From Neoceratodus forsteri (Eukaryota; Chordata; Ceratodontiformes; Ceratodontidae): a DNA stretch of 64,000 nucleotides. The stretch covers positions 847,920,501 through 847,984,500 of the forward strand of contig CM028129.1 in NCBI GenBank assembly GCA_016271365.2, read 5' to 3'. A program made the translations under genes and the position numbers. The notes below the pieces were generated by a model that was not told where the DNA came from, made no database searches, and was given only the letters and a program-made list of their open reading frames with translations. Positions 54,187-64,000 of the stretch are shown piece after piece; position 1 is the stretch's first letter; every line of letters begins with the position of its first letter.

Positions 54187-54834
54187 GTAAAATGCAGGTG
54201 GGTATTCAGATGGAAACACACTGCTGGCTTGTGGCAGTAAAGTGGGCCGGTGGCTGGAGGATGAAGTGTGGGTACCAGTCAGAGGTAACAGTGCTCTGTG
54301 CTAGTGCTACAAATTTTAATTTTAAAAAATAAATTGTTCTGTTTGCTGCATTAGTGTTATGCTACTTGCAGAGATTTCAGCTGCAGGGTAGCTGACTTAC
54401 TTGTTCATCTCACTTAGTGAGCGAAAAAATGGTGGCAGATCAAGTTTTGAAACTCTGAGTTGCACTATGATTTTGGTACTTAGGTTGATTGAGACTGGCA
54501 GTTTTTTTTTAACCGAAGCTCTGTTGTCTGATAAATGCTTACTTTGCCAAAGGCCTTAGCCTATCAGATTCCGGAAAATCCTTAACCTATTTTCTAACAG
54601 CTAAATAACCTAATCCCTATAAATATGTACAGCAGTGCCAGTCAGGAGGCAACACAGTACCTTGCAGTATTACTATAAAATGCTGCAGTATGCGGCCGGA
54701 AACAGTGTAATTCAAAAACAAATAAATCCTTTTGCCATGCAGTATTTTGTGATATGTCAGTTACTGCAAGATTTTGTGTTACAGTATGTCCTGTCTGACT
54801 CCAATATACATAGAAATTATATTTATCTTTGATT
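54187..54834. other. No gene recognised
   Basis: No coding signature. Continues the sequence that was split by CR1 copy C. Confidence 0.5.
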
Positions 54835-55190
54835 TGTTTTATATATTTATATATTGAATTGTGATAAATGGGTAGGCCCACTGAGACAAAATCCATTTTT
54901 CAGGGGTGACCAGGAGTTAAGTACAGCAACCAGAGAGCAAACATATGACATTATGGGTGTACAAACGTAGGTTGAGGCTAGAAGTGAAGCATGCTAAATG
55001 CCAAGTACAGGTTTACAAAGTCAGCTGTTAATTATTTATCGACATAACAACATTTATAGTCATTTATTTATTTAATTGAAAAGTGATAACAGGAAAGGCA
55101 CACTGAGCCAGAGCTCATTTCCAAGTGTGACCAGGGGAAGGGAGAACATAGGGTACAAAGACAGTGAGCAAATCAGCAAGGTGCACAGGT
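54835..55190. repeat. Two copies of the TTTATT-headed repeat
   Basis: Copy 1 at 54835-54960 (AAATGGGTAGGCCCACTGAG, GGGGTGACCAGGAG) and copy 2 at 55055-55190 (AAGGCACACTGAGCCAGAGC, AAGTGTGACCAGGGG), same orientation, about 220 bases apart. Related to 39179 and 13265. Class unknown. Confidence 0.6.
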
Positions 55191-55456
55191 GAAAATATAA
55201 ATAAGGTTCTAAGAATATAGGGGTCTATGCACATAAGTGCTTGCTAATTGCACGTAAAGAGCCTGCACGCCTACAGATGCAGGGTGTGCGGATTCACAAC
55301 CACAAACACCTGCAGGGCACCTGTCCACAGCCCTCTCACCTGGCATGCAGGACTGCGGGTCTGGATCAGAGCTGCACAGGGACGGGGTGCAGGATGCAGG
55401 ATGCAGGTGGGTATTCAATTGGATGCCCGTTAAGGGTCCCATAGTGGATCCCCAGT

Positions 55457-55582
55457 CTTGACAGGAAAATGTCATGTCACCTTTATTAGCACAGAAAAAG
55501 TGACATGAAATTTTCCTGACAGGACAACTTTGCCAGCAGATAATAATGTATCAGGGACATTCTGCTGCCAACAAAGAAGTTG
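55457..55582. repeat. Two consecutive hairpins
   Basis: TTGACAGGAAAATGTCATGT at 55457 pairs with TGACATGAAATTTTCCTGAC at 55500 (arms 23 bases, loop about 20). Immediately after, GACAACTTTGCCAGCAGA near 55523 pairs with TCTGCTGCCAACAAAGAAGT near 55560. Likely one foldback element with nested symmetry. Confidence 0.78.
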
Positions 55583-56640
55583 TCAAACATCCACTCACAT
55601 CATTACAACAGATACAAGCCCTGTTCCTCACAAGAAATGACTACATAATGCTAGGATCATATAGCATGCTGCTCCATTAATGCTGTATATCTGATCATGT
55701 GCTCTAATGCCCCAACACAAATCTTTATGTGGGGGAAACAGGACAGTCCCTTAGGAAGCAAATGAACCTGCACCATTACAGTATCAAATGCCAGTTGATG
55801 AACACACCAGTGACGCACATTTCTGAAGTCTGGAACATGATTAGGTGACATGCAAGTGGCTGTCCTGAAGGGCAGCTTTGGAACACAGATGGAGAGAAAG
55901 GTTTCAGATGTTAAATATATGCCAACTTATAACACCCTGTACTCTGGCTTCGATAAGTTGTTGTGTGTTAAGTTCGAAAACTTTGTTCCACGAAAAATTT
56001 CACCAAGTTTCTGCATTCTGCAAAATTTTCTTCCACTGCAAAGTTCAACTCCGCCATTGATGCCAATTTCATGGACTTTGCGCAAACTTCGTGGATTGCA
56101 GTTCAAAGGTGTAGCTTCACCATTGATGCAAATTTCACAGGCATGCGAAAACTTTGCAGAATATGTATTGGCTTGCTAAATTTCAATGGCAAATTTCAAT
56201 GATTTGTTTCAGAGGGTGAATTTTGCCGTGCATTATGGGTAGATAGGTTAAATATCACTTGGGGGCAGTTTCTAGCACAGTCTGTTGTATGGAGAGTTGG
56301 AGAGCAGTCTTGCATTGCACATCTCAGCCAAAAACTCTTAAAAACCTCTTTAAAGTATCTTTTTGAGAGCTAATTGCTCCCAAAATAGTTAGTTTCTCCT
56401 AGTGCTGCTAGGGAACATTTGTTTTTCTTTAGATCTTTGCATATTATTTAGTTTAAGTAGTGTTTTCAGTTTTGTCTGTAAAGTATTTGAGTGGGGGGTA
56501 CGTGTAAAAGCAGAGCAGGTGAGTTTTTAATCTTTCAAAATAGATTTCTCACAAATTCTCAGTGAGTTACTGTTATTTCTTTTAAGTCTTTGTCAGTGAT
56601 ATTTCATTTTTACTTTAGTAAGATTTGTTTTATTATTGTT
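55583..56640. other. No gene; weak GAAAACTTTG-type repeats
   Basis: CCATTGATGCCAATTTCA (near 56054) and CCATTGATGCAAATTTCA (near 56118) are direct repeats about 65 bases apart inside a stretch rich in AAATTT and AACTTTG words (55960-56210). The 109-codon frame there is probably a by-product. Confidence 0.5.
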
Positions 56641-58755
56641 CAGCTGAAAAGCCATTATAATATATTGACAAATACAACAAGTTCTACAAAGCACAACATA
56701 TAAGTTCAATCTCAATTAACATACTGTAAAATACACCATAGTACATACAGAGTATTGTAAATTATATACCAAAAAGTGTCAAAAAATCAAATAAATAAGT
56801 CCATTCTATGATCAGGCTAATAATATGGCCGAGCCAGCATTCCTATAGCCTAAGGATAGCCAAAGGATAACCTTTATGCCAAATGCACCATAGTGGACTG
56901 ATCTATCCCAATAGAGTTTATCCCCTCCCCACACACATCCTGTCCCATCAAAGCCAACCCAGTGGCCAAATGGATGCACTGCAATAATAAGGCACCCATT
57001 AAAGGTATCATGCAGGAGAGCTGCTCCATGCCCTGCAGACCACTTCCTATCCAACCACTCCCATTGGCCATACTTGAGGTAATTAATGAAAATTATCATA
57101 TTTGCACTTACCTGGGGGCCCATTGGACACGTCGGCTTTGAAGCACGTCCACTGAGGCACCATGCGGCTCATGCTGCTCCATTCCCCACTGATTACTCCA
57201 ATTCCAGTTACACCATAAGCCATTCCTGCGGCATATAATGGGATTCCATGTCACTGGTGGAGCCACTCATAGTGGGTAATCTTGTCCCACCTAATACCAG
57301 ATGGCCATGGAAAATCCCAAAGCCTCAATAGCAAAGACTGCCAGCCAGATTAAAAAGGCACAATCATACCTAAACTCCTGACAGGTCACAGATTATATTC
57401 ACAGTTTTCTGAGTTTGTATTAATATCACATATCATAAGCCCAGTCCATTAGTACCAATCTAGTAAAACATTCATAACTAATGATCATTTTAGATTTATC
57501 AATTTCTTAATTAACAGACTCTTAGTCAAACTCACTTCTCTGAATTAACCAGGAATAATCTTTCCCTCATTAAAATACAATTGGGATTATACAGAAACCC
57601 TAAGAGAAATGTTAAAACATGAGAAAAAGACCATAAACTAATATAGCTCCCTTAAATTCGGGAGTTCATTCATTCATTCATGTCTAGTTCATAGAACAAA
57701 TGTTTAAAACAGCATGGGCCAAAAACCTGTAGAAGACTCCATTCTGATAGTTTATGGCCCTCTAAAGGGAAAAACATCAAGTTTAGCCAAATGTTCGGCT
57801 CAATACTCATTAGCCAGAAGACAGACAAGTAGGCCATAATGCCTCTAATAAAGTTAATTCCATATCCAATCTCTGGAGTCACTGAGGCACTGGCTAACAG
57901 CCTTATGCACACTGCCAGCATAGTTCAAACCGAATGAACACGCTGCAGATAACACTTTCTCCCCTGCTTAGGAGTCTCATCACAGAGAGCCAATAGTAAC
58001 AAAGTTAAAAGCACCAGTTTAAATCACCAGTTACCATCCACTTTGTCTTGCAAAACTCCAACACTTATTTACCAGGAAAGCCATTATATGGCCATTTCTC
58101 TTAGTTATTTCGACTAGTTTCAAAATATGGCTTCTCCCAAGTTCATCTCATTCAGCTCTGCTCCAAAGGCATGCTGCAAACACCTGCAAAATAAAAAGTA
58201 GAAAAGCGCTCCTCTAAGCACAGTATCCTCAGGGTTCATAAATCTGCCCTTAGTAGTTCCCAGCCCCTAGGCAACACTAGCATACCTTTTGGAGTATGAG
58301 AGAAAGCATATCAGCAGCCCATCACACTGCAAGAATATCAAAGCACCATTTTCCTCTGGTCACCTGCATCGTGTTGTCCCTCATTCCTCCTCCAGGATGA
58401 GAGCAACACTCTCCAGCCAGCAGATCAAAGCCCACCAGGCGTATCGGCACTGAACCCAACAAGGTAAGCAGTATTGAGCGTTACTCTATAACAGTTAACT
58501 AATTAAAAACCCTTATCAATGGCAAAAGTAAGATGGGTTTAATTCCTCAAACTTGGGAAACAAGTACTTTTCTTTCTTAAGTTTAAGTTAGAGAAACGCC
58601 ACTAACGCCCAACCACCGAGCGGACCAATATCAGTCAAACAATAGCAAAACATATAAAATGTAAGTGGTTGCTGAGATTTGACACAAACTCTCAGATGAG
58701 TAAAAGCTACTCAACAAAGCTGAAAAGGAGAATCAAAGGCAGATTACACCCGAGT
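56641..58755. other. Unassigned sequence with a possible exon-like signal on the minus strand
   Basis: No transposon signature found. On the minus strand, near 57226, a TATATGCCGCAG acceptor-like end is followed by an open stretch (GMAYGVTGIGVISGEW) and, near 57115, by CCCCCAGGTAAGTGC, a strong donor-like word. The open stretch is about 37 codons. A separate minus frame (57123-56812) contains GHWVGFDGTG, which I do not recognise. Signals this short occur by chance, so no gene is called. Confidence 0.3.
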
Positions 58756-58769
58756 ACACCTGAATGACC

Positions 58770-58845
58770 CGGCGTACTGAGGAGCGGGGCAGCTGCACAG
58801 CCATGTTGCCTGCCCCGCCCCCTCCTTCAGTCTGCACCTGGACTA
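58770..58845. promoter_or_regulatory. GC-box region
   Basis: CCTGCCCCGCCCCCTCC at about 58807-58823 contains Sp1-type GC boxes in an otherwise A+T-rich area, with nearby CpGs (GACCCGGCGTAC, GAGCGGGGC). It lies just upstream of tandem repeats that lead to the BED-finger frames on the plus strand. On the minus strand an ATG with 15 open codons lies beside it. Possible promoter of the plus-strand element; direction is undecided. Confidence 0.4.
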
Positions 58846-58849
58846 AGTT

Positions 58850-59272
58850 GGTCAGTAGTTTTGGTGTGAGTTGTGTCAGTTAAAACTTCTTACCATGGGC
58901 CGTGCTGCGTTACCCCAGTTATTTATTGATTTTTCTGTGAAAAGAAATGATATATATATATATTTTGTATTGTAACTTCTAGTTGAGTAGTTGTCCAGAG
59001 ACACTACTGTGCTCCTGAGCTGTCCTCTGCATTGTGGCATGCCTGCTATTCAGTTTAGTTTGCTTACCCATGCCCTGTTACCCCATTGTTGACTACCCAT
59101 CCTATATAAAAAAAGTACAGTTTAATGCTGTAGTTGCTTGGAGAGTGTGCTGGTCCTGTCCTGATTGTGTGAGGCATCTGGGTTTGCTCGGTTTAAATTT
59201 TGTTACCTCTGCCCTGTTTCATATACATATATATATATATATATATATGCACATATGTATATATATTTTAGT
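58850..59272 (+). repeat. About 320-base tandem repeat, unit 1
   Basis: Contains GTTGTCCAGAGACACTACTG, CATGCCCTGTTACCCC, GTCCTGTCCTGATTGTGTGA and AAATTTTGTTACCTCTGCCC in an order shared with units 2 and 3 at 62105-62640. TA runs lie at 58952-58963 and 59226-59248. The LINE at 59273-62104 separates unit 1 from unit 2. Confidence 0.78.
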
Positions 59273-62104
59273 TATTGGAATCTTGGATGACACCTGTGAC
59301 AGGATACGCGTTGAGAGGTTCCATGTCAGTACATTGGCACAAAAAGTCACAATAATAGAGGACAAAAATACAGATATTATGTATACAAAGTACAGTGTAC
59401 AAAAATACAGTAGGTGGCACAGACCAACAGTTAACTGGGTGTGCTAAGGCATTGTACAAAGTATGCCTGCATCCTGGGGAAAAAGAGAGACAGAGAAGGG
59501 GGATAGTGTGAGGGAGGGGAGGTGCCATTGAGTCAGGAGGTGGGAAGTGGGAGCTGGGGTTAGGAGAGGGCAAGGTAAAGAGGTAACCCTCGAGGTGGGT
59601 GCTGAGGGAAAGTGCTGCTGAGTGGCTATCCTGGTAGGGATAGGAATGGGAACTGGTAGGGTAGTCTGAAGCTGCATGTGGGGATTTAGTGGGGGCACAT
59701 ACAGATACTACTATTGGTGAGGTGCTGTTGCAGTCTGCATTTGAAGGATCCAAGTGTACTAGCACAGGAGATGTCAGGAGGTAGGCCATTTGTCCAGAGG
59801 GAGGACCAGTGCACAAAGGAAAACTGAGCCACGGTTATGAGACACCTAGGCACATAGAAGATTTGGTTGCTTGAGCTCCTGGTGTGTCTGGCATTAAAGG
59901 GCAGAGATAGAAGGTTCTGTACACCAGGGGGAAGTAGGTGAAAAGCAGTCTTTTTTGCAAGGAGGCAGGTTTGATAATGGATTCTGTCACTTGGATGGAG
60001 CCAGCCAGTCTGAGCATAAAGTTCACAGGTATGGATGAGCTTTGGGGCATTAGTGAGCAGACAGCAGGCTTTGTTTTGAGCTGTTGAGAGGCGTTGGAGT
60101 GCTGAGTCGATTGCAGAGCCATAAATAGCTAGATCATAGTCAATGAGGAATATGAGTTGGCTGTTTATTGCCAGGTTCAGGGCTTCAGAGGTTAGGCTGT
60201 GCCTGTGTCTGAAGAGGATGCCGATCCTGGTATTGAAGGCTTTAGTAATGTTATCAATATGCTATGTGTAAGACAGGGTGGAGTCCAATGTAATCCCCAG
60301 ATATTTGAAGTGTGGGACTAGCTCCAGTGTGTTGCCGGTGTCATTCCGAATTTCTAGGGGCTAACCTTTTAGCTTGTTTTGGGCAGTGGAGTAGAGCATA
60401 GTCTTGGTCTTTTCATAGTTCATGTCCAATTTTTGTTCTTTAAACCATTTTTTGGCAATTGCGAAGCCACTTTGGAGGTCTGATTCAAGGAGTACGGGGT
60501 CAGGATTGCTTGCAAAGATCACCACATCATCTGCATAGAGGAGCATGCAGCTTCAGCAGGAAGCAGGGAGGTTGTTTTGGAAGAAGCTGAAAAGTAGTGG
60601 TCTGAGAATGGATCCTTGTGGTATCCCCGATCTGACATCTACATTCAGAAAGGATATCACCAATCCTGACTTGCTGGGAGTGCAGGCTCAGGTAACTACT
60701 AAACCTGTGTACAGTTTCCGAGGCTAGACCTATATCTGAGAGCTGCTCATGGAGGAGGGCATGATGGACCATATCAAATGCCTTTGATAGGTCAATGAAG
60801 GCTGCCCCTGCAATGTGTCCTTTGTCAAATGCGCTATGTATGAATCTGGTAAATTCGAGTAGAGCCTTGATGGTGCTGTAGCCAACTCAGAAACCATGCT
60901 GCTCTGGGCATAGAAGCTGATATTGACTGAAGTACTCTACCATCTAGTTGGCCACAATATGCTCAAGGGCCTTGGAGAGAGGGAAGAGTATAGAGGTCAG
61001 CCTGTAATTGTAGTGGAGGGACCAGTCACCACTTTTGTATACAGGGGTGACTGTGACAGACTTCCAGATTTGTGGGAATTTTGATTGGCAAAGGGATATA
61101 TTAATTATCTGTGTAAGTAGACCGAGTACTTCACCCATAGCTAGCAGTACAAATTTGAGGTCCAGGGAGTCCCCACCATGTCTTGCCTTGCCGAGAACTT
61201 TTTTGAGGTATTTTCTTGCCTCATCTTCGGAAACCAGCTTGTAGTGGAAGAGCAGTCGGTTAGTCGGCGTGGGTTTCTTCGCTGTCATCCTAGAGGTGGG
61301 GTGCTGAAGAAGTCCATGGTGAGCAGACTACTGAGGTCCGAGAATGCAAGATTCAGTGAGTTGGCATTACGCAGTGGGTCCAGGATAGGGCCGCCCTCAA
61401 TATTGAGCATAGTCGGGGCATTTTTTGCGTCTTTCCCAGTGATGTCATTTAAGTGTGCCCAGAAGGACTTGCTGCTGTTCCATGTATTAGTGAGAGCTTC
61501 TTTGTAGAATTTGCTTTTTGCATCTCTGACTGCTTTTGTACACTTGTTGTGGGCCTTTTTGCAATGTTGGATGTTAGCCACTGTGCCTTGCGCTCATGCC
61601 TTTAGCCAGAGTTGGACTCTAGAGGCTAGTTGAGCCAGGAGTTCAGGGGTAATCCAGGGATTAAGAGGACTTTCCTTGTTTTGATTGCGGCATGTTTGTC
61701 ACATGCAGCATTGAATCTTGAGTTAAAGAGGTCAAGTGCAATATACACATCTATGGTTCCATAAAGATCCAACCAATCAAGTTGCTTTAGGTCAGCCTTT
61801 AGCTGAGGGAGATGGCCTTTTAGAAGCAGTCAACTTTTTAGGAGTCTAGTTGGAGGTTTGCAGAAGTTGTTATTCCAGAGGCATTTGGCTGGTGAGTGGT
61901 CACTCATTTAATCAGGGAGCACAGTGAGTTCAGAGATGTGCCAAGGGCGGTTCGTAATTTCCCAATCCAGAAGTGTGCTGGTGGCATTCTTATAGTTGGT
62001 TCCTGTTGAAGTGTCCACAAGTTGGGAGAAATGGATTGCAGCAAGGGTATCTTTGATGGTGGTAGATGCAGGTGAGAGCCAATTGATATTGAAGTCACCC
62101 AGCA
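59273..62104 (-). mobile_element. Jockey/L2-group LINE, nearly complete ORF2, inserted in tandem repeats
   Basis: Minus strand. It starts in the endonuclease (GDFNINWLS near 62090, TLLDWEI), includes AIHFSQLVDTSTG, a linker, IQHCKKAHNKCTKAVRDAKS, then RT fingers (VTPVYKSGDWSLHYNYR), palm A (AFIDLSKAFDMVHHALLHEQ near 60800-60740), palm B (GIPQGSILRPLLF near 60630), palm C (LLYADDVVIFASNPD near 60545), thumb (YLGITLDSTLSYTH) and an LDYDLAIYG-type C-terminal part to about 59720. Both ends abut TA-rich repeat sequence. Several stops and frame changes. Confidence 0.88.
59700..62100 (-). pseudogene. LINE ORF2 (endonuclease-RT), broken
   Basis: Open pieces: 61581-61285 (linker), 61288-60944 (RT fingers; SVTVTPVYKSGD), 60772-60527 and 60546-60361 (MLLYADDVVIFASN to LDMNYEKTKTMLYSTAQNKL). 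Palm C is intact as YADD and palm B as GIPQGS, but they sit in different frames, and the C-terminal part (60360-59700) is out of frame again. The wording differs from CR1 and from the two L2-like copies above, so a separate family. The endonuclease N-terminus is missing (5' truncation). Confidence 0.86.
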
Positions 62105-62640
62105 GATATATATCTATATATAAAATTGTATTGCCTAAGTACTACAACATAGAGTAGTTGACTTGTCCAGACACTGCTGATCCCTATTGGGGGAGGGTTT
62201 GTCTGTTGTTGTTTTCTTTAAATTTGCTTAACCCTGCCCTGTTACACTTGTTATTTAATTCCTATTTGTGAAAAGAAAAAAAAAGGTGTTGTTTTAATAG
62301 AATAGTCTACTGTAGCTGTTTTACACAGTGCTGATATCTGTCCTGACTCCTGATTGTGGGAAGTATCTGGTTTTTTTTGCTTTAAATTTTGTTACCCCTG
62401 CCCTGTCATATTATATATATAAAAAAAATTAACAAAGTACTACTACATTACAGTAGTTGACTTGTCCAGACACTGCTGTTCCCTGTTGGGGAAGGTTTTG
62501 TCCATCATTGTTTTCTTTAAATGTGCTTATCCCTGCCCTGTTACCCCATGTTATTTAATTCCTGTTTTGTGTTGTTTTAATAGAATAGGCTACTGTAGCA
62601 GTTTGCAGAGAGCTGATACCTGTTCTGATTTGTAGTTGGC
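62105..62640 (+). repeat. About 320-base tandem repeat, units 2 and 3
   Basis: Unit 2 (62120-62425) and unit 3 (62430-62640, shorter) share GTAGTTGACTTGTCCAGACA, CTGCTG(A/T)TCCCT(A/G)TTGGGG, TGTTTTCTTTAAATTTGCTT and CCTGCCCTGTTAC words. A half-unit similarity (TTTAAATTTTGTTACCCCTG) recurs inside each. The third unit runs into the start of the BED-finger frames. Confidence 0.85.
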
Positions 62641-62649
62641 AGTACCGCA

Positions 62650-63663
62650 GGCTTTATCTACAGTTGGTAAAAGCTGATCATCCGAGAGAAGGAAAATGGA
62701 GTAAGCATATAAAAATACCTGTGAAGAGACAATCCAGTAAAGGAGGAGATACCACTGCCAGGGGGGACGAGGAGGCAGCAAAGAAGTCTGTGGAGGAAAG
62801 TAGTGCAGTTCCACTTCTCCAAAGCCAAAGTATATCTGCATCAATGTCTTCTATGGGGTCCAGTCCCGTGGCAGGTACCAGCAGCAAAGGAGTAGTTAGC
62901 AGCAGTGCCATCAGTGTGGTGACATTTTTTTTCAGCCAAATCTGTTGCATCCATGCTGATGGGGGATGATGAAAGTGAGAATAAGGGAGACACCAGCTCA
63001 GGAACAGTGGTCCAGAAGGAAGAGAATGCTGTTGGTGTGATTGTCCCAGTTTCTGGTGGTGGTTGTGGTGATAGTATTGCACTGGAGTTGGTGCATCAGG
63101 GAGATTTGGAAAGTCAGCCCCCTGAGGAGAGGGAAATTCTTATAGAGCAAGAAAAAGTTGCTGTTGAAGAAGAGTACTTGGGAGGAAGTGGAGGACATCT
63201 TCATTGTCAGTGCTGATGATGATGATGATGTGTTGGATCTCCTATGGGAGCCAGAGGAGAAAAAGCACAAGGGTGATGCAGACCATTCAAATGCAGAGGT
63301 CACAGTATTAGCAAGTCTCCAAGCACTGCTCAAGTCACACCATCTCCTAAAAGTAATATTATGGAAGTGATGAAAGCAGCACAAAAAGCACAAACTTCCA
63401 CACCTTTTACTCAGCTCTCCCAGTCTCATCACCCTGTGAAATCCAGAGGTGCAAACTCCCTAGTTTGGGGCCTTTACATGCTTAATTCAACTGATGAGAC
63501 CATTGCAATATGTCAACTGTGTCAAGCATGTGTTAGTTGGGTTAAAAAGGGCACCCACCTAGGCACTGGTGGCCAACACTCACACTTGAAAAGCAGGCAC
63601 CTGTTGCACTGTCGGCAAGACCAGAAGAAAGCCAAAGATGGGGGTGCCAGTTCCTTTTTCTAG
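62650..63663 (+). pseudogene. BED-type zinc finger protein, probable hAT transposase 5' part, frameshifted
   Basis: Four plus-strand frames in a row. 62664-62969: Lys/Ser-rich, with DEEAAKKSVEESSAVPL. 62953-63216: acidic (SENKGDTSS, EEREILIEQEKVAVEEEY). 63158-63370: DDDDDVLDLLWEPEEKKHKG. 63361-63663: a BED finger with SLVWGLYM (residues 33-40), Cys51-x2-Cys54, then His75-x4-His80 in SHLKSRHLLH (63511-63600). BED fingers bind DNA and usually precede the catalytic domain of hAT transposases or occur in ZBED host proteins (family knowledge). Two changes of frame, one at a T run near 62925, suggest decay, although an unspliced gene cannot be excluded. The catalytic domain would be beyond the window. 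Confidence 0.68.
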
Positions 63664-64000
63664 TTAAATGTTACTGAGAACAGTGAAACAGAGCAGAAGG
63701 AGGGAGGGCGGAGTGGGTGGGTGGTGGAGGAGGAGGAGAAGCTATCCTTTGAGCTCTCTCTAGCAGTGGGCATAGAAACAGTGGCACCATTCCCTTGAGT
63801 CAGAAAAAGTGTAAAACTACAGCCAAACACCCCCCAAAATAACTGGTTTCATGTGAGCTGCAAATCCCTAAGGGTCGACTAGTACCCCAACAAAAACAAC
63901 AATGCTGCCATGTTTTGGTCGGCCAGCCCCAATGATGTACCCCACAATAAAGAACATCTTTGAGTGTCACTCAAAGTCCCCCTCAATCATGCTGCTGTAC
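63664..64000 (+). other. Continuation of the BED-finger element, no domain read
   Basis: A stop follows the finger at 63661. Purine-rich sequence (GGAGGAGGAGGAG near 63725) and a frame with GIETVAPFP continue to the window edge. No hAT catalytic or dimerisation motif is visible in the last 340 bases. Confidence 0.4.

Noticed and set aside
56812..57123. 103-codon minus frame with GHWVGFDGTG as a real gene
   Set aside because: No family recognised, no start context or splice support at its ends, and an overlapping second frame is open too.
59268..59816. 182-codon minus frame as an independent protein
   Set aside because: It is the 3' region of the inserted LINE (Pro/Ser-rich tail after the RT) and runs into TA-repeat sequence.
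62678..63082. Antisense 134-codon frame with a hydrophobic start over the BED-finger locus
   Set aside because: A shadow of the Ser/Asp/Glu-rich plus-strand frames, which have a recognisable zinc finger; the antisense frame has no motif.
1..64000. Prokaryotic operons, ribosome binding sites, integrons or phage genes
   Set aside because: No long intact frames, vertebrate LINE and SINE families throughout, microsatellites and low gene density; the window is animal nuclear DNA.

Overview
This window reads as a stretch of a large, repeat-rich vertebrate genome. Almost everything I can identify is a decayed transposable element, and I find no host protein-coding gene that I can support with confidence. 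Several CR1-clade LINEs, several L2-like LINEs, a DIRS-type tyrosine-recombinase retrotransposon remnant, MIR/CORE-like tRNA SINEs, hAT-type sequences and many palindromic foldback elements occur together. That mix fits a lungfish, caecilian or salamander-grade genome, or another early-branching bony vertebrate. The species assignment is inference; the element classes are read from the translated sequence.

Layout. 0-3.6 kb: L2-like LINE remnants, a (CA)n tract and two foldbacks. 5.1-10.1 kb: a pair of diverged repeats and two SINE copies bracket a 3.3-kb CR1 copy (A, minus strand). 10.8-13.3 kb: a plus-strand CR1 5' half (5' repeats, ORF1, start of ORF2) with a second CR1 3' end nested in it. 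13.4-17.3 kb: a dense cluster of hairpins, a 60-70 bp minisatellite, a GC-rich direct repeat and a long A+T-rich palindrome. 18.6-20.7 kb: a foldback and the DIRS remnant. 21.6-25.5 kb: a plus-strand CR1 in pieces, followed directly by an L2-like LINE. 27.1-29.3 kb: a second minisatellite, three tandem long palindromes and a CR1 3' end. 32.1-35.5 kb: a foldback, a MIR-like SINE and the least repeat-like stretch of the window, including a candidate conserved non-coding element. 35.6-41.3 kb: a large inverted duplication of a CR1 fragment, a TTATG-rich satellite and a hAT-like element with recognisable terminal repeats and target duplications. 44.3-47.9 kb: CR1 copy B (minus), the most complete one. 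51.5-54.2 kb: CR1 copy C (minus), flanked by a 34-bp direct repeat and possibly carrying a 3' transduction. 56.6-58.8 kb: unassigned sequence. 58.8-64.0 kb: a GC-box region, about 320-bp tandem repeats interrupted by a 2.8-kb LINE, then broken reading frames leading to a BED-type zinc finger at the right edge (probably the 5' part of a hAT-type transposase gene).

The coding remnants do not form a pathway or operon. They are independent insertions whose nesting order can partly be reconstructed: a SINE-like repeat inside one arm of the inverted duplication, LINEs inside the hAT-like element and inside the tandem repeats, and a CR1 tail inside another CR1. All coding regions listed carry stops or frameshifts and are called as pseudogenes. 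No rRNA, functional tRNA, CRISPR array or viral gene was recognised.
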